A stretch of DNA of 64,000 bases from Gyromitra esculenta (lineage: Eukaryota > Ascomycota > Pezizomycetes > Pezizales > Discinaceae), in assembly GCA_038503075.1 (NCBI GenBank), contig JBCAML010000008.1:124001-188000 (forward strand). The letters are read 5' to 3'. The position numbers and the translations under genes are program-made. Positions 47,339 to 58,191 of this stretch are shown piece after piece; position 1 is the first letter of the stretch, and every line of letters starts with the position of its first letter. The notes beneath the pieces were generated by a model that saw only the letters and a program-made list of their open reading frames with translations, ran no database searches and was not told where the DNA came from.

Positions 47339-48183
47339 TAGCTGGGATACCACGGCATCATCTGGCCACCAACAATAAAGGTAACAAGATTACACACATC
47401 CTTACACACATCCTATCCGTAGGGCACAGCCCCGTATATTTGGCTTCCAGGGATAAGCGTAGAAGCGAGTGGTCTACTGTACGCTTTTAGGGCGGAGATT
47501 CCTGTCCTAGAGGGCGAGGTTGGCCTCCTGCACAAGACATCATCATCAAATATCACTCGCTTTGGCGAACCAAACCCGTGCCTCCTGCCTCTAGCGGCTG
47601 TGTCACCTGCTTGGACCTCAAACTCAACGCACCCAGCGACTCAGCCTAACATGCCCAACGGCATCGGAGCTAAGTATTGAGAAAACTCGCTATATCGTAA
47701 TAGAGTGTCAGCTTTTTAGGTATCCCAGCCCGTTGAGACGGCGCTCGAAGTTTTTACCAACGTGCTTTGGGATTTTTGCTGTCCTATGTGCTTTTTAGAC
47801 CTTTTCTGTTGCTTTTTTTTGCCTCACCTCGCTATAGTAAAAATATATTTTCATGTCTACATACATGTACTGTCTGGCGCTGCGGACTCCATCTAACAGA
47901 AACATCAGAGCCACGAAGCCAGCCAACCGATGTAATCGAAGAACGAGAAAACTTATGACGTGGACCAGGACCGAACAAATAAATGCTGTTCAAGGTATGG
48001 GTAAAAGCCTTAGTGATCTAATAAATAAATAAATAAATGAATAAATAAGAGTAGAAAGCCCTGGGTTGATGAGAGTGATAGTAGATGACCGCCAATAAAC
48101 GAAGTCAGAAACTTCCGCTTCCGGCCAAAAGCTTGGCAAACATCGCCACTTGAGCCACCTCTCCATCACTCTTCCCCAGACAT
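47339..48183. other. spacer downstream of MITE
   Basis: No gene seen. A second, lone TIR-like end (GTGGTCTACTGTA) lies at about 47469-47481. TACATGTA occurs at 47862-47869, and an AAAT microsatellite at 48021-48049. Confidence 0.4.
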
Positions 48184-48219
48184 CACCACCACCACCACCA
48201 CCACCACCACCACCACCAC
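48184..48219. repeat. ACC trinucleotide repeat in the sde2 leader
   Basis: About twelve ACC units end 10 nt upstream of the sde2 start codon, so they should lie in its 5' UTR. Length polymorphism could affect translation, which is inference. Confidence 0.85.
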
Positions 48220-48229
48220 ATTCGCAATC

Positions 48230-49126
48230 ATGGCACCCCAGACAATCAACGCCCTCATCACCACCTTCCCCGGTCTTCCAAACTACACCCTCCCCCTCCC
48301 CTCCACCACCTCCATCTCATCCCTCCACTCCGAGATCCTCTCCCTCCTCCCCTCAGCACCCACCAACCGCCGTCTCCTCCTCTCCACCACCTCCGGCCAC
48401 ATCCTCCCATCCACCGACTCAACCCCCATCTCCTCACTCGCCGACGGCCATGACTTCCTCACGCTGCGCTTACACCCTACCCTCTGCGGCGGCAAAGGAG
48501 GTTTCGGATCTCAGCTCCGTGCCGCCGGTGGTCGCATGAGCAGTCGCAAGAAGCGCGGCCAGCAAGAAAACAACGACTCGTGTCGCAATCTCGACGGACG
48601 GCGAATGCGCACCGTGAAAGAGGCGAAAGCGCTCGCAGCGTATCTGGAGATCAAACCGGACATGGAGCGACAGGAGAGGGAGAAGCGGAGGGAGAGGGCC
48701 ATAAAGATTATTGAGGCTGCGGAACGGAAGGAGGATGGCAAGGGGAAGAGGTTCGAGGATGTCAAGTGGCTGGAGGAAATTGAAGAGGAGAGGGAGAGGA
48801 CCAGGGAGGCTGTGCTGAGGGCTATGAAGGAGGGGTTTACCGATCGCACTTTTACGGGGGAGGGAGACGCAGGGAGTAGTGGAAGTGGGAGCGATGAAGA
48901 GGAGAGGGAGGGGAGCGAGGGAAGTGGGAAGAAGGTTGTTGTGCCGAGGTTTTCAGGGTGGGATGACGAGGATGACGAGTTTATGAGCGAGGACGATGAT
49001 GTAGAGGATGGCGATGGTGATGGCGATGAAGAAGGAGAGGATCAGGGGATGGCTGATATCCAGGAGGAGGAGGAGGAGGAAGAAGAAGAAGTTGGAAGCA
49101 AGGGCAAAGGGAAGGCGAATGCTTGA
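48230..49126 (+). CDS. sde2: Sde2-like splicing factor with N-terminal ubiquitin fold
   Basis: This intronless frame encodes 298 aa. Residues 1-86 form a divergent ubiquitin-like domain (VNALITTFPG-type start, LLLSTTSGHIL, LTLRLHPTLC). It is followed by GGKGGFGS at 87-94, the invariant Sde2 processing site: cleavage after Gly88 by ubiquitin proteases releases a C-terminal fragment starting with Lys. The signature continues with QLRAAGGRMSSRKKR and NLDGRRMRTVKEAKAL, then a charged helical region (about 140-205) and a very acidic Asp/Glu tail. In fission yeast, processed Sde2 joins the spliceosome and promotes excision of selected introns, with effects on telomeric silencing and genome stability. 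The activating motif is intact here. It is convergent with the DUF167 gene 254 bp away. Confidence 0.93.
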   Translation: MAPQTINALITTFPGLPNYTLPLPSTTSISSLHSEILSLLPSAPTNRRLLLSTTSGHILPSTDSTPISSLADGHDFLTLRLHPTLCGGKGGFGSQLRAAGGRMSSRKKRGQQENNDSCRNLDGRRMRTVKEAKALAAYLEIKPDMERQEREKRRERAIKIIEAAERKEDGKGKRFEDVKWLEEIEEERERTREAVLRAMKEGFTDRTFTGEGDAGSSGSGSDEEEREGSEGSGKKVVVPRFSGWDDEDDEFMSEDDDVEDGDGDGDEEGEDQGMADIQEEEEEEEEEVGSKGKGKANA

Positions 49127-49380
49127 TCTGTAAATTGGCTTTGGGAAATTGGGAATTGTGATTGCTGGCGTTGAGTAAGGACAGGAAGCGTAAGGCAAAA
49201 TTGTATAACAATAGATAGTAACCAAAGGCATTCATGCCATTTAATTCCAATATGATTTTTCTCCTCCACATTATATCGCAGCTCCCCTAAGGGTTAAATG
49301 TGCCAGGTGAAATGGGTGGGTAAATAAATATCGCAGCTCCCATTATGCAGAATGACCAGGATTACACAAACCGCAGCAAA

Positions 49381-49789
49381 TTACCTCCCACACGCATCCC
49401 TCAACCTCTCCAACACGCCCCCCACAACCTCCCCCGAATCCTTCTCCCCCGCATCTCTCCCAATGATCCTCTCCACAGCCAAAACCTTATCTCGGCTCTT
49501 CCCCCCCGCTACTATCGCCGCACAACTCTTCCCATACCCAAGAACCTACAACTGCCGCGTTCTAGCGCGCGCCAAGAGTGGGGAAGATTAGAGAGGCCAG
49601 ACCTACCGAGCAAACGAACCGAATAACGCCCTCGTTCGCCTCCCCGTTTCGCGCAGGATCTGAAATCGCTATATCGACGCGATCGGGTAGGATTGCGATT
49701 ATGCGGGAAGCAGAGGCGTTGGGTTTCACACGTACTCGGATGCGGAGGGTTGACGCAGAGATTGAGACTGCGGTGGGGAGACGGGACAT
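49381..49789 (-). CDS. DUF167/YggU (UPF0235) family protein, 2 exons
   Basis: Minus exons 49789-49607 and 49545-49381 are joined through a 61-nt phase-0 intron to give 115 aa. The product reads LRIRVRVKPNASASRI, then DIAISDPARNGEANEGVIRF, and after the splice VLGYGKSCAAIVAGGKSRDK, ending in a helical AVERIIGRD tail. VKPNA, the GEAN motif and GxKSRxK are the conserved features of the YggU/C15orf40 fold, found from bacteria to man, whose biochemical role is unknown. The ATG at 49789 follows an A12 run. Because family members often start only a few residues before this beta strand, the start is plausible. An earlier exon cannot be excluded. Confidence 0.88.
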
Positions 49790-50629
49790 TTTTTTTTTTT
49801 CTTTCTCTCTTTGGGGGAGGAGGGTTGGCGGCAGATCTGGTTGCGACGTCGGTTAGACTGAGATGTCGAGTGAGATGCTATGAAGATCTTCTCTGGAAGG
49901 TCAATGACAGCACGCGGCGCCAAGGCATGAGATGAGTGGTGTGCGTGGGTCAGGGATGAAAGGGGACGCATAGAAGAAGCCCATTGGCAATGGTATGGAA
50001 GCATTGCGCGTTTTTCCAAGAATCTTCTGTACTTCTTCTGGGGATTTAAGTAAGGAGAGCTAGGTATTTACACATGTGTCAACAACATTTTAACGGCTCT
50101 CTCTCACCACCTCTCTCCCATCTTCCCATCACTTGTTCTCACGCTTTATCACCAGTCTCCTCCCCATCACCGAGCAACCATCTTTATGCCCCTCCCCACT
50201 CTCCCCTTTCGAACCACTCCAACCATCACAGCCAATCAGCCCCCATCCACCTCCATCCCTAAATAAGAAGAAAAAATTCTCAGCTACTCAGTTAGCGGCC
50301 GACAAAACCGAAACAAGAAAAGACGACAAAATCAATTTTGCCTTCCTCAGAACGCCATACAAAAACAATGAAAAAAAAACCTTCCACCCAGGGTAAAAAA
50401 AAAAGAAAAGGTAAGAAATATTTTTTTATGTGCAAAACTTACCCCCTTAGAAAAATCAACCACGTGAAAATCCTGTTAAGAAATGACAAAAAAGAAAACA
50501 GACTATGTACTAGTTATATAGTAGATTAAATCAACCCCACCACCCAAAAGAGAGATCGAAAAAAAAAAACATAGGGAAATACTAACGGGGAAGAGGGAAG
50601 GGAGAGAGAAAAAATGACTAAGGCCTTAA
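49790..50629. other. intergenic, C/T- and A-rich
   Basis: This is the upstream region of the DUF167 gene and the 3' flank of the homeobox gene. No gene is seen; A-rich low-complexity sequence lies at 50260-50600. Confidence 0.5.
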
Positions 50630-52616
50630 TCATCTCCAAGTTCCACCTCTCAGGCTCAGCAAATTCTCAACACACTCCATTTCATCCACTCTCGCCGGAG
50701 GCAATCTCCTGACAATTGAGTCTTGGCTCGACTCCATATAGAAACTCTGCTGGCTACTTCCAGCGATCTCGTCTTCTTCGATTTCGGGTTCATCGCTTAT
50801 CTCTAGATACTGAGACGAGCTTGGGAGATCGTAGAGCATGCTAGCGGTGGTGCTGTGGCTCGGGATGCTCCTGCTGTCTCCTAAGATCTTCCGACTGTCT
50901 GTGGTATGACGCTTCTTTTTCCGATGTGGCTTGTCGATGTTCTTCTTTGTGCTGCCGACTTCGCCCTTACCGGGAACCCCGATGCGTCTTCTCGGTTCGG
51001 GAGGTGGTGACACAGGGGCCCCGGGTGGTCGGTTCTCCTTGTCGCTTTCTTGGCCCAGTTCTAGCGGGAAAGAGTCGTTGTCGACCAGTTTCTTAGACGA
51101 GGTGTGTGGCTTCTTGAGGGTGACCGATATGGGCTTTGGACGCGAGGAATTCTGCGAGATTATTTTTCTGCTTCTTTTGGCCTTCGTTGGGGATGAGTGA
51201 ATTATTTTGCTGCGGTGGCTGCTTTCAATCTTCTTTTGAGTGACGGGACTCTCAGTGGTTTCGTGGCTTGGAAGTTGGGTGGTCTTTTTCCGGAGCAAGC
51301 CGAGGGCTTGCTTAGCTTCGGCTGGTTGCATCTTCGGTTGGCCTGGCGAACGGATCATCGCTTGGTTGTCACAGTAGAACTCCCAAATCTTACTATCGAC
51401 TATCCTTCGCTTCGGCCCGCTGCTAAGAGTTACGGCACTTGGAATTGCTTTTGGTGTTGGCAACGGTTGGGACGGCGGGGGAGACGTGGGCTCTTCATCG
51501 AGGACTACTGTGGCCTTGCCTTCAAGGGAAGTCGATAGTCTAATTGAGGACGAACGCTTTAATAGCCTGGGTGGCTGCTGAGAAGCAGTTGGCTTGGTCC
51601 GCCGGGACGACATGGATTTGGTTGGTTGGCAGGGCGTGGAGGAAAGCACGTCCTGAAGACGCTGGTGTGCTGAGGTAGTCATTACGGGCTCAGGCAGGTC
51701 GTAATTGCTGGTAAGCGAGACCTGGCTCTGCTGTGAACCAGCGTTTTCCTGTCTTGGTGAGGAAGCAAGTGAAGATTGGGAAAGGTTTCGAGACAGTTTT
51801 TGACGCTTGTTTTGGGGCGACGATTCGTAACGTTGACGGTGGGCGTGGTGGTGGGCGTGGTTAGGAGCGTCTTCGAGTTCCTCATCGTCCGCGTCGCTAA
51901 GGCCAAGATATGCCCCACTTCCCTGGGAGGCCGACACGTCGCTGCTGAACGAATCAGCCAGTGGCGGACTAGGGCAGTCGATCTCAGACGACACGCTAGC
52001 ACGACGGCAAACGGCAGAGTTGAAAGACGTCTGCACTTGGCTCTGCGAATTCGAAAACGACTGAGAATTATCAAACGACGAATACTGCGACGACGAAATC
52101 GCTTGGCTCGAATACTGGCTGTTGTTGGGGATTATTTCGTGGGGGAGCAGTGGCTTGGCCTTGCGGCGCGCCGATTGCCGCTTGTTTTGGAACCAGATCT
52201 GAAAAAAGACGCGTTCACGCACGTTAGCGTGCTTCCAATCTCGCCAAAGACACCCGGCCAGCCAGGCGCGTCCTTCGACCCACGGTGATCGTCTCTGCGC
52301 GTCCGAAACGCAGCGGATGACGCGCAGTTGGAAACCTCCCCCATCTTCATCGCTTGCTTACCTGCACTTCTTTCTCGCCCATCTGGACTCTGTCGGTAAT
52401 CTCTCTACGCTTCGTTTTGTCTGGCCGATCACACTTGCGATATTCCTCCTCGAGAATAGCCTGATCATGGGCCGAGGTACGTCTTCGCCGGCGCCGAGCG
52501 AGAATCGCGTTATCGATCGACGGAGGCAGATTTCGAGGCAGAGTTTCCTGCGAATGGGTGATGAAAGCGTAGTTCGAGTTGCTGGAACTCGGGTGGGGTT
52601 CTGTAATAGACTCCAT
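50630..52616 (-). CDS. homeodomain transcription factor (2 exons)
   Basis: Minus exons 52616-52362 and 52198-50630 join through a 163-nt phase-0 intron that splits the homeodomain just before helix 3; the product is 607 aa. The homeodomain is at about residues 41-100. It has a basic arm RRRRRRTSAHD, LEEEYRKCDRPDK (helix 1-2), MGEKEVQ, and recognition helix IWFQNKRQSARRK with the invariant W, F, N and R. The spacing is the typical 60-residue type, not TALE. The rest is disordered and Ser/Gln-rich, with a GPKRRIVDSKIWEFYCDN-like block around residue 280-300 that may be a conserved fungal motif, and an acidic stretch EPEIEEDEIAG near the C terminus. Closest known examples are Yox1/Yhp1-like cell-cycle repressors and fungal developmental homeobox factors. 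The targets are unknown. The minus-sense leader is ATG-free for about 390 nt (to 53010). Confidence 0.93.
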
Positions 52617-55600
52617 TGTGGGTTGCAGTGGTGGCAGCAGAGGAAATAGTGGGAAGTGTAAAATATTTTAACTATATGTCCCAACACTATGGCGAGTGAT
52701 AGATGCGGGAACAGTGTATGGAGGAAGAGAGAAACGGGGGACGGAAAGACAGAAGAAAGTACACGGGAGACGCGTACAGTTCAGATTGACGGGGGCTGGG
52801 GAGCGAGCGTGTGCGTGCGTGCGTTTGTGCGTGGGATGCGAGACCCGGAAAGACGCGTGGGTGAGTGGGTAGGTGAGTCCAAAGTAAGTAGATGGCGGGT
52901 GGTTGGCGGCCAAATTGACCACGATCCACCCCGCCCTACTGATCTACGCCGGCGGAGACGCGGGCGCGTCACGTCCTGCACGTACTATCGCCTGCCAAGA
53001 TGTCGCGATCATACTGATCAAGCCTATCACATCACGCACGGCCCGTCGCGATAGCTTGGGGCTGCTCTACTAGGGTTCACTTTGCAAATCAGGGTCTTGC
53101 CCGCGTTGACGCTATCTTACACATATCTGTTCGAGTCATTGTCTCGAAGTCCAGACACAAACATACGTTTTATGAATTATTATGGCTGAGATTTTCGCAC
53201 GCGTTTGACTAGGAAAACTCTCTGCGAGACTGTCTTGGGACTTCGGGTGGTGGTTTCCGAAGAACCATAAATTACCGAATATATGCCAAGACGCCAAACC
53301 CTGATGGCTATGTGGCAAGCGTGTTATCCCAACCATTAGCTTTCCTTTATCGAGATTCAGCGCGACCCGTAGTTTGTACTAAATTTTAGGGTTTCGAATT
53401 ATAAGCCGAGCGAAATAAACAGAAGAAAAGAAAAAGCTCTAGGGCAGGCACGAGCCGAATTGCGGACTTCAAACAGCAAACTACAAATACACAGCGTATG
53501 ACAAAAAAAGACCGAGAAACCGGGGTCTATTGACAGAGCTTTGTGCGCAATTCAGCTGCTAGAGTCTCCCTCGGGAACTCTGGGGAGCCAGCAGCAGTCC
53601 CGAGCCCCGAGCCTCACATTTCTGGATCTTTTTTTGCCGTACGCTGTAATTAGTAATGTCGCTTAAGGTATAGCGATAAGCACATAGGAACTGTGTTGAT
53701 GGTGGAATCTCCCAACTCCCAACACCTGGTTACCCGTATGCCGATACGAACAACAAAAGTAATGGCACCATAGCCTTTAGCAGCATCCTAATGGCTTTGT
53801 GATTTCCCTTTCGAGCATCGTCTCGCATGCCCGCAGAAGTGTTGGTGGGTTTTTGTTTTTGTTTTTGTTTTTGTTACGACAGTTTTTACGAACGTCTCAG
53901 ACACAAAGGTATTTAAGCGTAAATTTAGGAGATGTTAAAGCTTAGATCGATAAGGTGGAAACGAGGGTCCCAGCGATCGAGTGATAGCTGGTGCGACAGA
54001 GCCAACAAATCGATCGTTCCTAGGTAACACCAACTAAATTAGATCATGTGAAACTTAGCCGACGCGGGGCCACAAGACAGCGGGGCCTTTAATCGATGAG
54101 TCTAGCGGGAATTTCCGCTACGAATATCCACGTATGAGTGAATGAGGGGCTTGCCTTTGGCGAACGCGGGCAAGACCTGAAACGTGAAAGGAGCCAAATT
54201 GTTGCCTGTGTGTACTACTATACTGGCCAGGATTACCTATTTGGTCATGGATATTGGATCATGCAAAATCACTCGATCCCAAAGGCGCTATTCACGCAAG
54301 CTTCTAGACTATCACGTATCCTCCTAATTACCTCGATACTATGTTATAGTGATATTCCGGTAAGCACGGGTATCGGGACGTCAGCGATTAGGCAGATGTA
54401 AGTATGAGTACATCTGTACTTTATACTGCTTACGAAAAGTTTGCCCCAGGTTTACAAAATGGCTCGTACTTGTTTTTGGGGCTCTTGGCGACGAATCGAC
54501 GACGCTATGCCTAGTCGTCTGATGATTTTTCCCAAGCTACCTCCATCTCTCACCTGCAGGCTATTCCTGCAAGATCCACAGCCATTTGAAAAACAAACAG
54601 TCCATTGGTCGTGGCATGGTCGGTAGCACAGAATACGGGTTTGCAAGAGGGGAACGTAAGGCTGCTGCATGTTCGCGAACGTGCCCGTTATGACTCGCAG
54701 CTGTCAAAACCCTAACCCTAAAATGCCAAGCCTTTCTGTCATGTCACGAGATGACGAACTCCGGCCCCAAACGCGTTCATCCAGGTCAAGATAGGAAACG
54801 ACTACGTTCCCTCGAGTCATTGCAACTTGTCAGAGTGGACCATGCATCTTGTCACCGTGTTCAGATTTGGCCCATCTGTGGTGTCCATGCCAGGGACCTG
54901 GAAATGAAGGAGTACTTCCGCGTACTGCTATTTGCGACGTGCGTGCTCCTAGTGTTCGCTCGCTCGATGTTGTGACTCGAGAGTTGAAAGTAGCATGATG
55001 AATTTCTTGCTTTTTAAGCGGAAATAGGAACCTCCGTGATACTCCACCTAACTGTTGCCTGGGGGTGTTGCTTAATTGGCTTAGAAGGAGGGTATGTATG
55101 TGACTCATGATTCCTTATACTGGAATTGTGGAGCTGATGGCACAAGGGGCAAGGAACTTAGGACAATTACTTTGTGTTAAAAAAGAACTTTTGATGGTGT
55201 ATCTGCAACTTTGCGGCAATAGCTCTAGAAACACACTGGAGGAACCAGGCGTGGTTACTCACCCCTTACAATCCTGATTTCGTTCGTCAAGGGCACTTTG
55301 TCTTCTGTCATACGAATATTCGTCGTAATCCACTCCTTTGTGCGAATCTCAATATGGATACCAACCTCCTTAATAGTTTTCCCCCAAGAGAGCTCTTGTC
55401 AGGTCTTGGTGTTGTAATCGAGTTGGAACGAGGGACTCGGGGAGTCTATGTTTGCGCACTTTGTTATAAGCGGGGTCTGGAGATCGATGCATTGAGCTAC
55501 CTATTCTTTAAAAAGCTGGAGCTTCCCGCTAGGTAACTTATTGTTTATTTGAGTATTTCATCAAATATCTGGTTTGCATCACTCGGAAGTCACGCAATAT

Positions 55601-55914
55601 TCAAAGGTCCTCACAATTCGATTTCTGCTAGCCTCACAGCTTTTTCGATTGATATTTTGCACATTTACTGGATAAATTATTCAGCCACACCTAACCCAAT
55701 TCTCCGGTTATTCGCACAATAGTACTGCACTCAACTCGGGCCTCTTCTTGACCCTTGTTCTCTGTGGGTCTATCTGCAGGTCCAGCGAGGGTTTGTTCTA
55801 AGGCTTTGTTTCGTATCTTGCCTTACACAGCTACAGTCTAGTGGCTAGGTGTTATTTCCCCTGCGTCTCCAGGTATTTACTCCGTTCGGCTACAATAATA
55901 TCTTGATGACGTCC
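52617..55914. other. intergenic, no gene supported
   Basis: It begins with the homeobox-gene promoter and leader (to about 53010). A GTTTTT hexanucleotide repeat lies at 53850-53874, and a telomere-like AACCCTAACCCTAA at 54708-54721. A pogo-like terminus (CCGGTTATTCGCACAATAGT then ACTG) ends near 55726 without a visible partner. The short frames at 54138-54401 and 55354-55536 lack any family signal. Confidence 0.45.
53850..53874. repeat. GTTTTT hexanucleotide repeat
   Basis: Four copies in tandem inside intergenic sequence; no associated feature. Confidence 0.75.
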
Positions 55915-56640
55915 TTATTCCCTTTTTAGTTTTTGTTCATCTGCCGCCTCAAAAATAACTTGGTCACACCTCTTACTTGCATAAGAACGTTCCACCCACC
56001 AATCTGGATTAGCTATTCTGTATTGCTCCCCTGGTCTTGAAATCGATAGTAGTGGTGGGGCTCCCGAGGACACAAGATTTTCGAAATTCCGTGAGCCGTA
56101 AAGAAAAACAATTGAGGAGAAATACGCTGTTATTATCAAAATTTAGACCTTTGGATCCAGGGGTCATCGAATTAAACTGGAAAATCAATAGGTAATCACC
56201 TCATCCACATCCTTGATCAGTTGTCCATTTCCTGTTTCCCAAAGCCCGACCCCTTCTCAAAATTCCTCATGCACACCTTTATATCCCACAACTAATAGAC
56301 CATTAATAATGGCCCACGCAAGAGAGTCTTACCTTGAAAGAGAACCAAGCAAAGTAGCTGCCCTACGGTTTTTCTAAACGCCTTATCTAGGGTTTCCTTT
56401 TTATCCATTGCTCCAGGTCTCGTCACACCCAACGAAATAATACAAAAAAAAAGGTCAATAGGACCTGCAGAGGCCAAGCCATCTTTAAGGACAGGTCCCG
56501 TTTTCTTCCAGGTTTTGATTACAGCTGCAGAAAACAACCCCCACAGCTTTCTACCCGATATAGACCAGCTCACTCGTTGAAAGCGGTACTTTTTTTTTTC
56601 CGAGTGCAAAGTTGGACTAGCCGCGGGCGAGAAATATACC
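55915..56640 (-). pseudogene. degraded membrane-protein-like gene relic
   Basis: The minus strand holds two coding-like segments. About 56640-56292 reads RKLWGLFSAAVIKTWKK, then KDGLASAGPIDLFFCIISL, then ETLDKAFRKTVGQLLCLVLF. About 56190-55915 contains LTEFRKSCVLGSPTTTIDF in one frame and DWWVERSYASKRCDQVIFEA in another. The order of these pieces resembles uncharacterised multi-domain fungal membrane proteins, but a frame change near 56025 and lack of a start codon indicate decay. The identification is an impression, not a match; introns complicate the reading. Confidence 0.35.
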
Positions 56641-58191
56641 TCAGATCACTTCCACACGAGCAGCCGAAGTAAGAAGAGCTCTTTCTCGGATCAGCACGAA
56701 GAAAGGAAGCAAAGGGTATTTGGGAATTTCTGCTATTACCTGATATCTGTATCACACCTTTTCGTTCAGTAAACCCACCGCCACGGAATAGGGTTGCGTG
56801 GCTAACGTTTAGCTAGATTGGTGGGAATTCAACGGGTGAGAAGGAGAGCGAACATAGCAGGGGTTTATCAAATTACCTTTTTTTCCCCCTGAAGGCAAAT
56901 AGGTCTAGGTACGATTAGGGGAAGGGAAATAAGGTTGGTAAATTCCCCTTTGGTCTTTTTTTGCCCTTTTGGGGGGTTTTTTATTCCCCTCTCCACACCA
57001 CTCTTCTTTTTTCGGGGCTCTTTTCTTTTTCGCCCCAGTCAACAGCCGAGACCTCAAGCTGGGGGCCACAGAAACCCGCGGGATATCATTCGTTTCTGGG
57101 GTGTCCAGTCGAAGGGCTAAGTAGAGGGTTTGTAAAAATAACGTGTTCAGAGGTTGGAGTATATTTTCTACGAAACACAGCTGAGTGAAAAAGGAAAGGA
57201 CAGTTCAATCATGAGGGACTTGGGGAAAACAGAAGTTGTAGGCTGATCGATATCGGAAAGGGATATGTGAGAAGGAAAGTAATAAGGAGGGACAGGTGTT
57301 CTTTTTTGATCTAGGACCTACACTACATAGTGATTCCCCGCACATCACTTCTTCCTCCCCACCCTCCCCTTGCAATTACGGTACCTTTCTTATATTTTCT
57401 TGGAGCTTTTTCTACAGGGCGGGATTGGCTGTGAGGGAAATTGGGCAACTATACCACACGTCGAACAGAGGGATGAATTGTTCCGGAAAGGCTAACCAAA
57501 AACTAAGCTTCCACCAAATCTTCGGAAACGCCCGTTCGATCTCATCAATAACCCCCAATTTTTACCGTGCTCCCCCGAGAGCCGTTCTATGCGACCTGTT
57601 GCATTATTGTATAGAGACCAGTTGTTTCTAGTCTCCTATTAGAGGCTCTCAAGCCTTCGTTTAAGACCCCAAGGGAAGTGGAGAAAGAGGGTTCCTCGAC
57701 ATCTATTCTCGGCCAGAGGAAAACGTGGAGTGCTTCGATAAGCCGGGGTGGAGGAGTAGCATAAAACTCATCAACCTCAGCTTCAGCTTTGGAGGGGTTG
57801 TTCCCTTAGAGCTTCTAGACGCTGGACTTGTTTATCATTCGCTATTTGGTGATCATCGATTTCCGTCGCTCTTTACTTTATTTTGACCTGTGCTCCCTAC
57901 ATTCATTCTTCCTGTTATTACTTCTTTCGATCTCTCGACTTCCGACTTCCGACTTCCGGTTTCCGGGCTTTGGAGACCATCTGATCTTCGCCATAATCTT
58001 GCAAGGGTACGTTTTGATTCTCCTGTGTGGGCTGCAGTTTCTGATTCTGATCTATTTGACAGACACCTTAAATCCAAGGACATTGGCTCCACAGTGTCAG
58101 TTAATCTTCTTTCGTTTGCAGGAACCTTCAAGTTATTGCCGCTGCATTTTGGCTATCTGCTTAAGACACCGAGTTTGAGGTAACCCAAACT
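56641..58191. other. spacer upstream of the NmrA-like gene
   Basis: Nothing here reads as a gene. A GACTTCC-type tandem repeat (three units) lies at about 57934-57954. The T/C-rich 250 bp before 58192 are probably promoter and leader. Confidence 0.45.
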
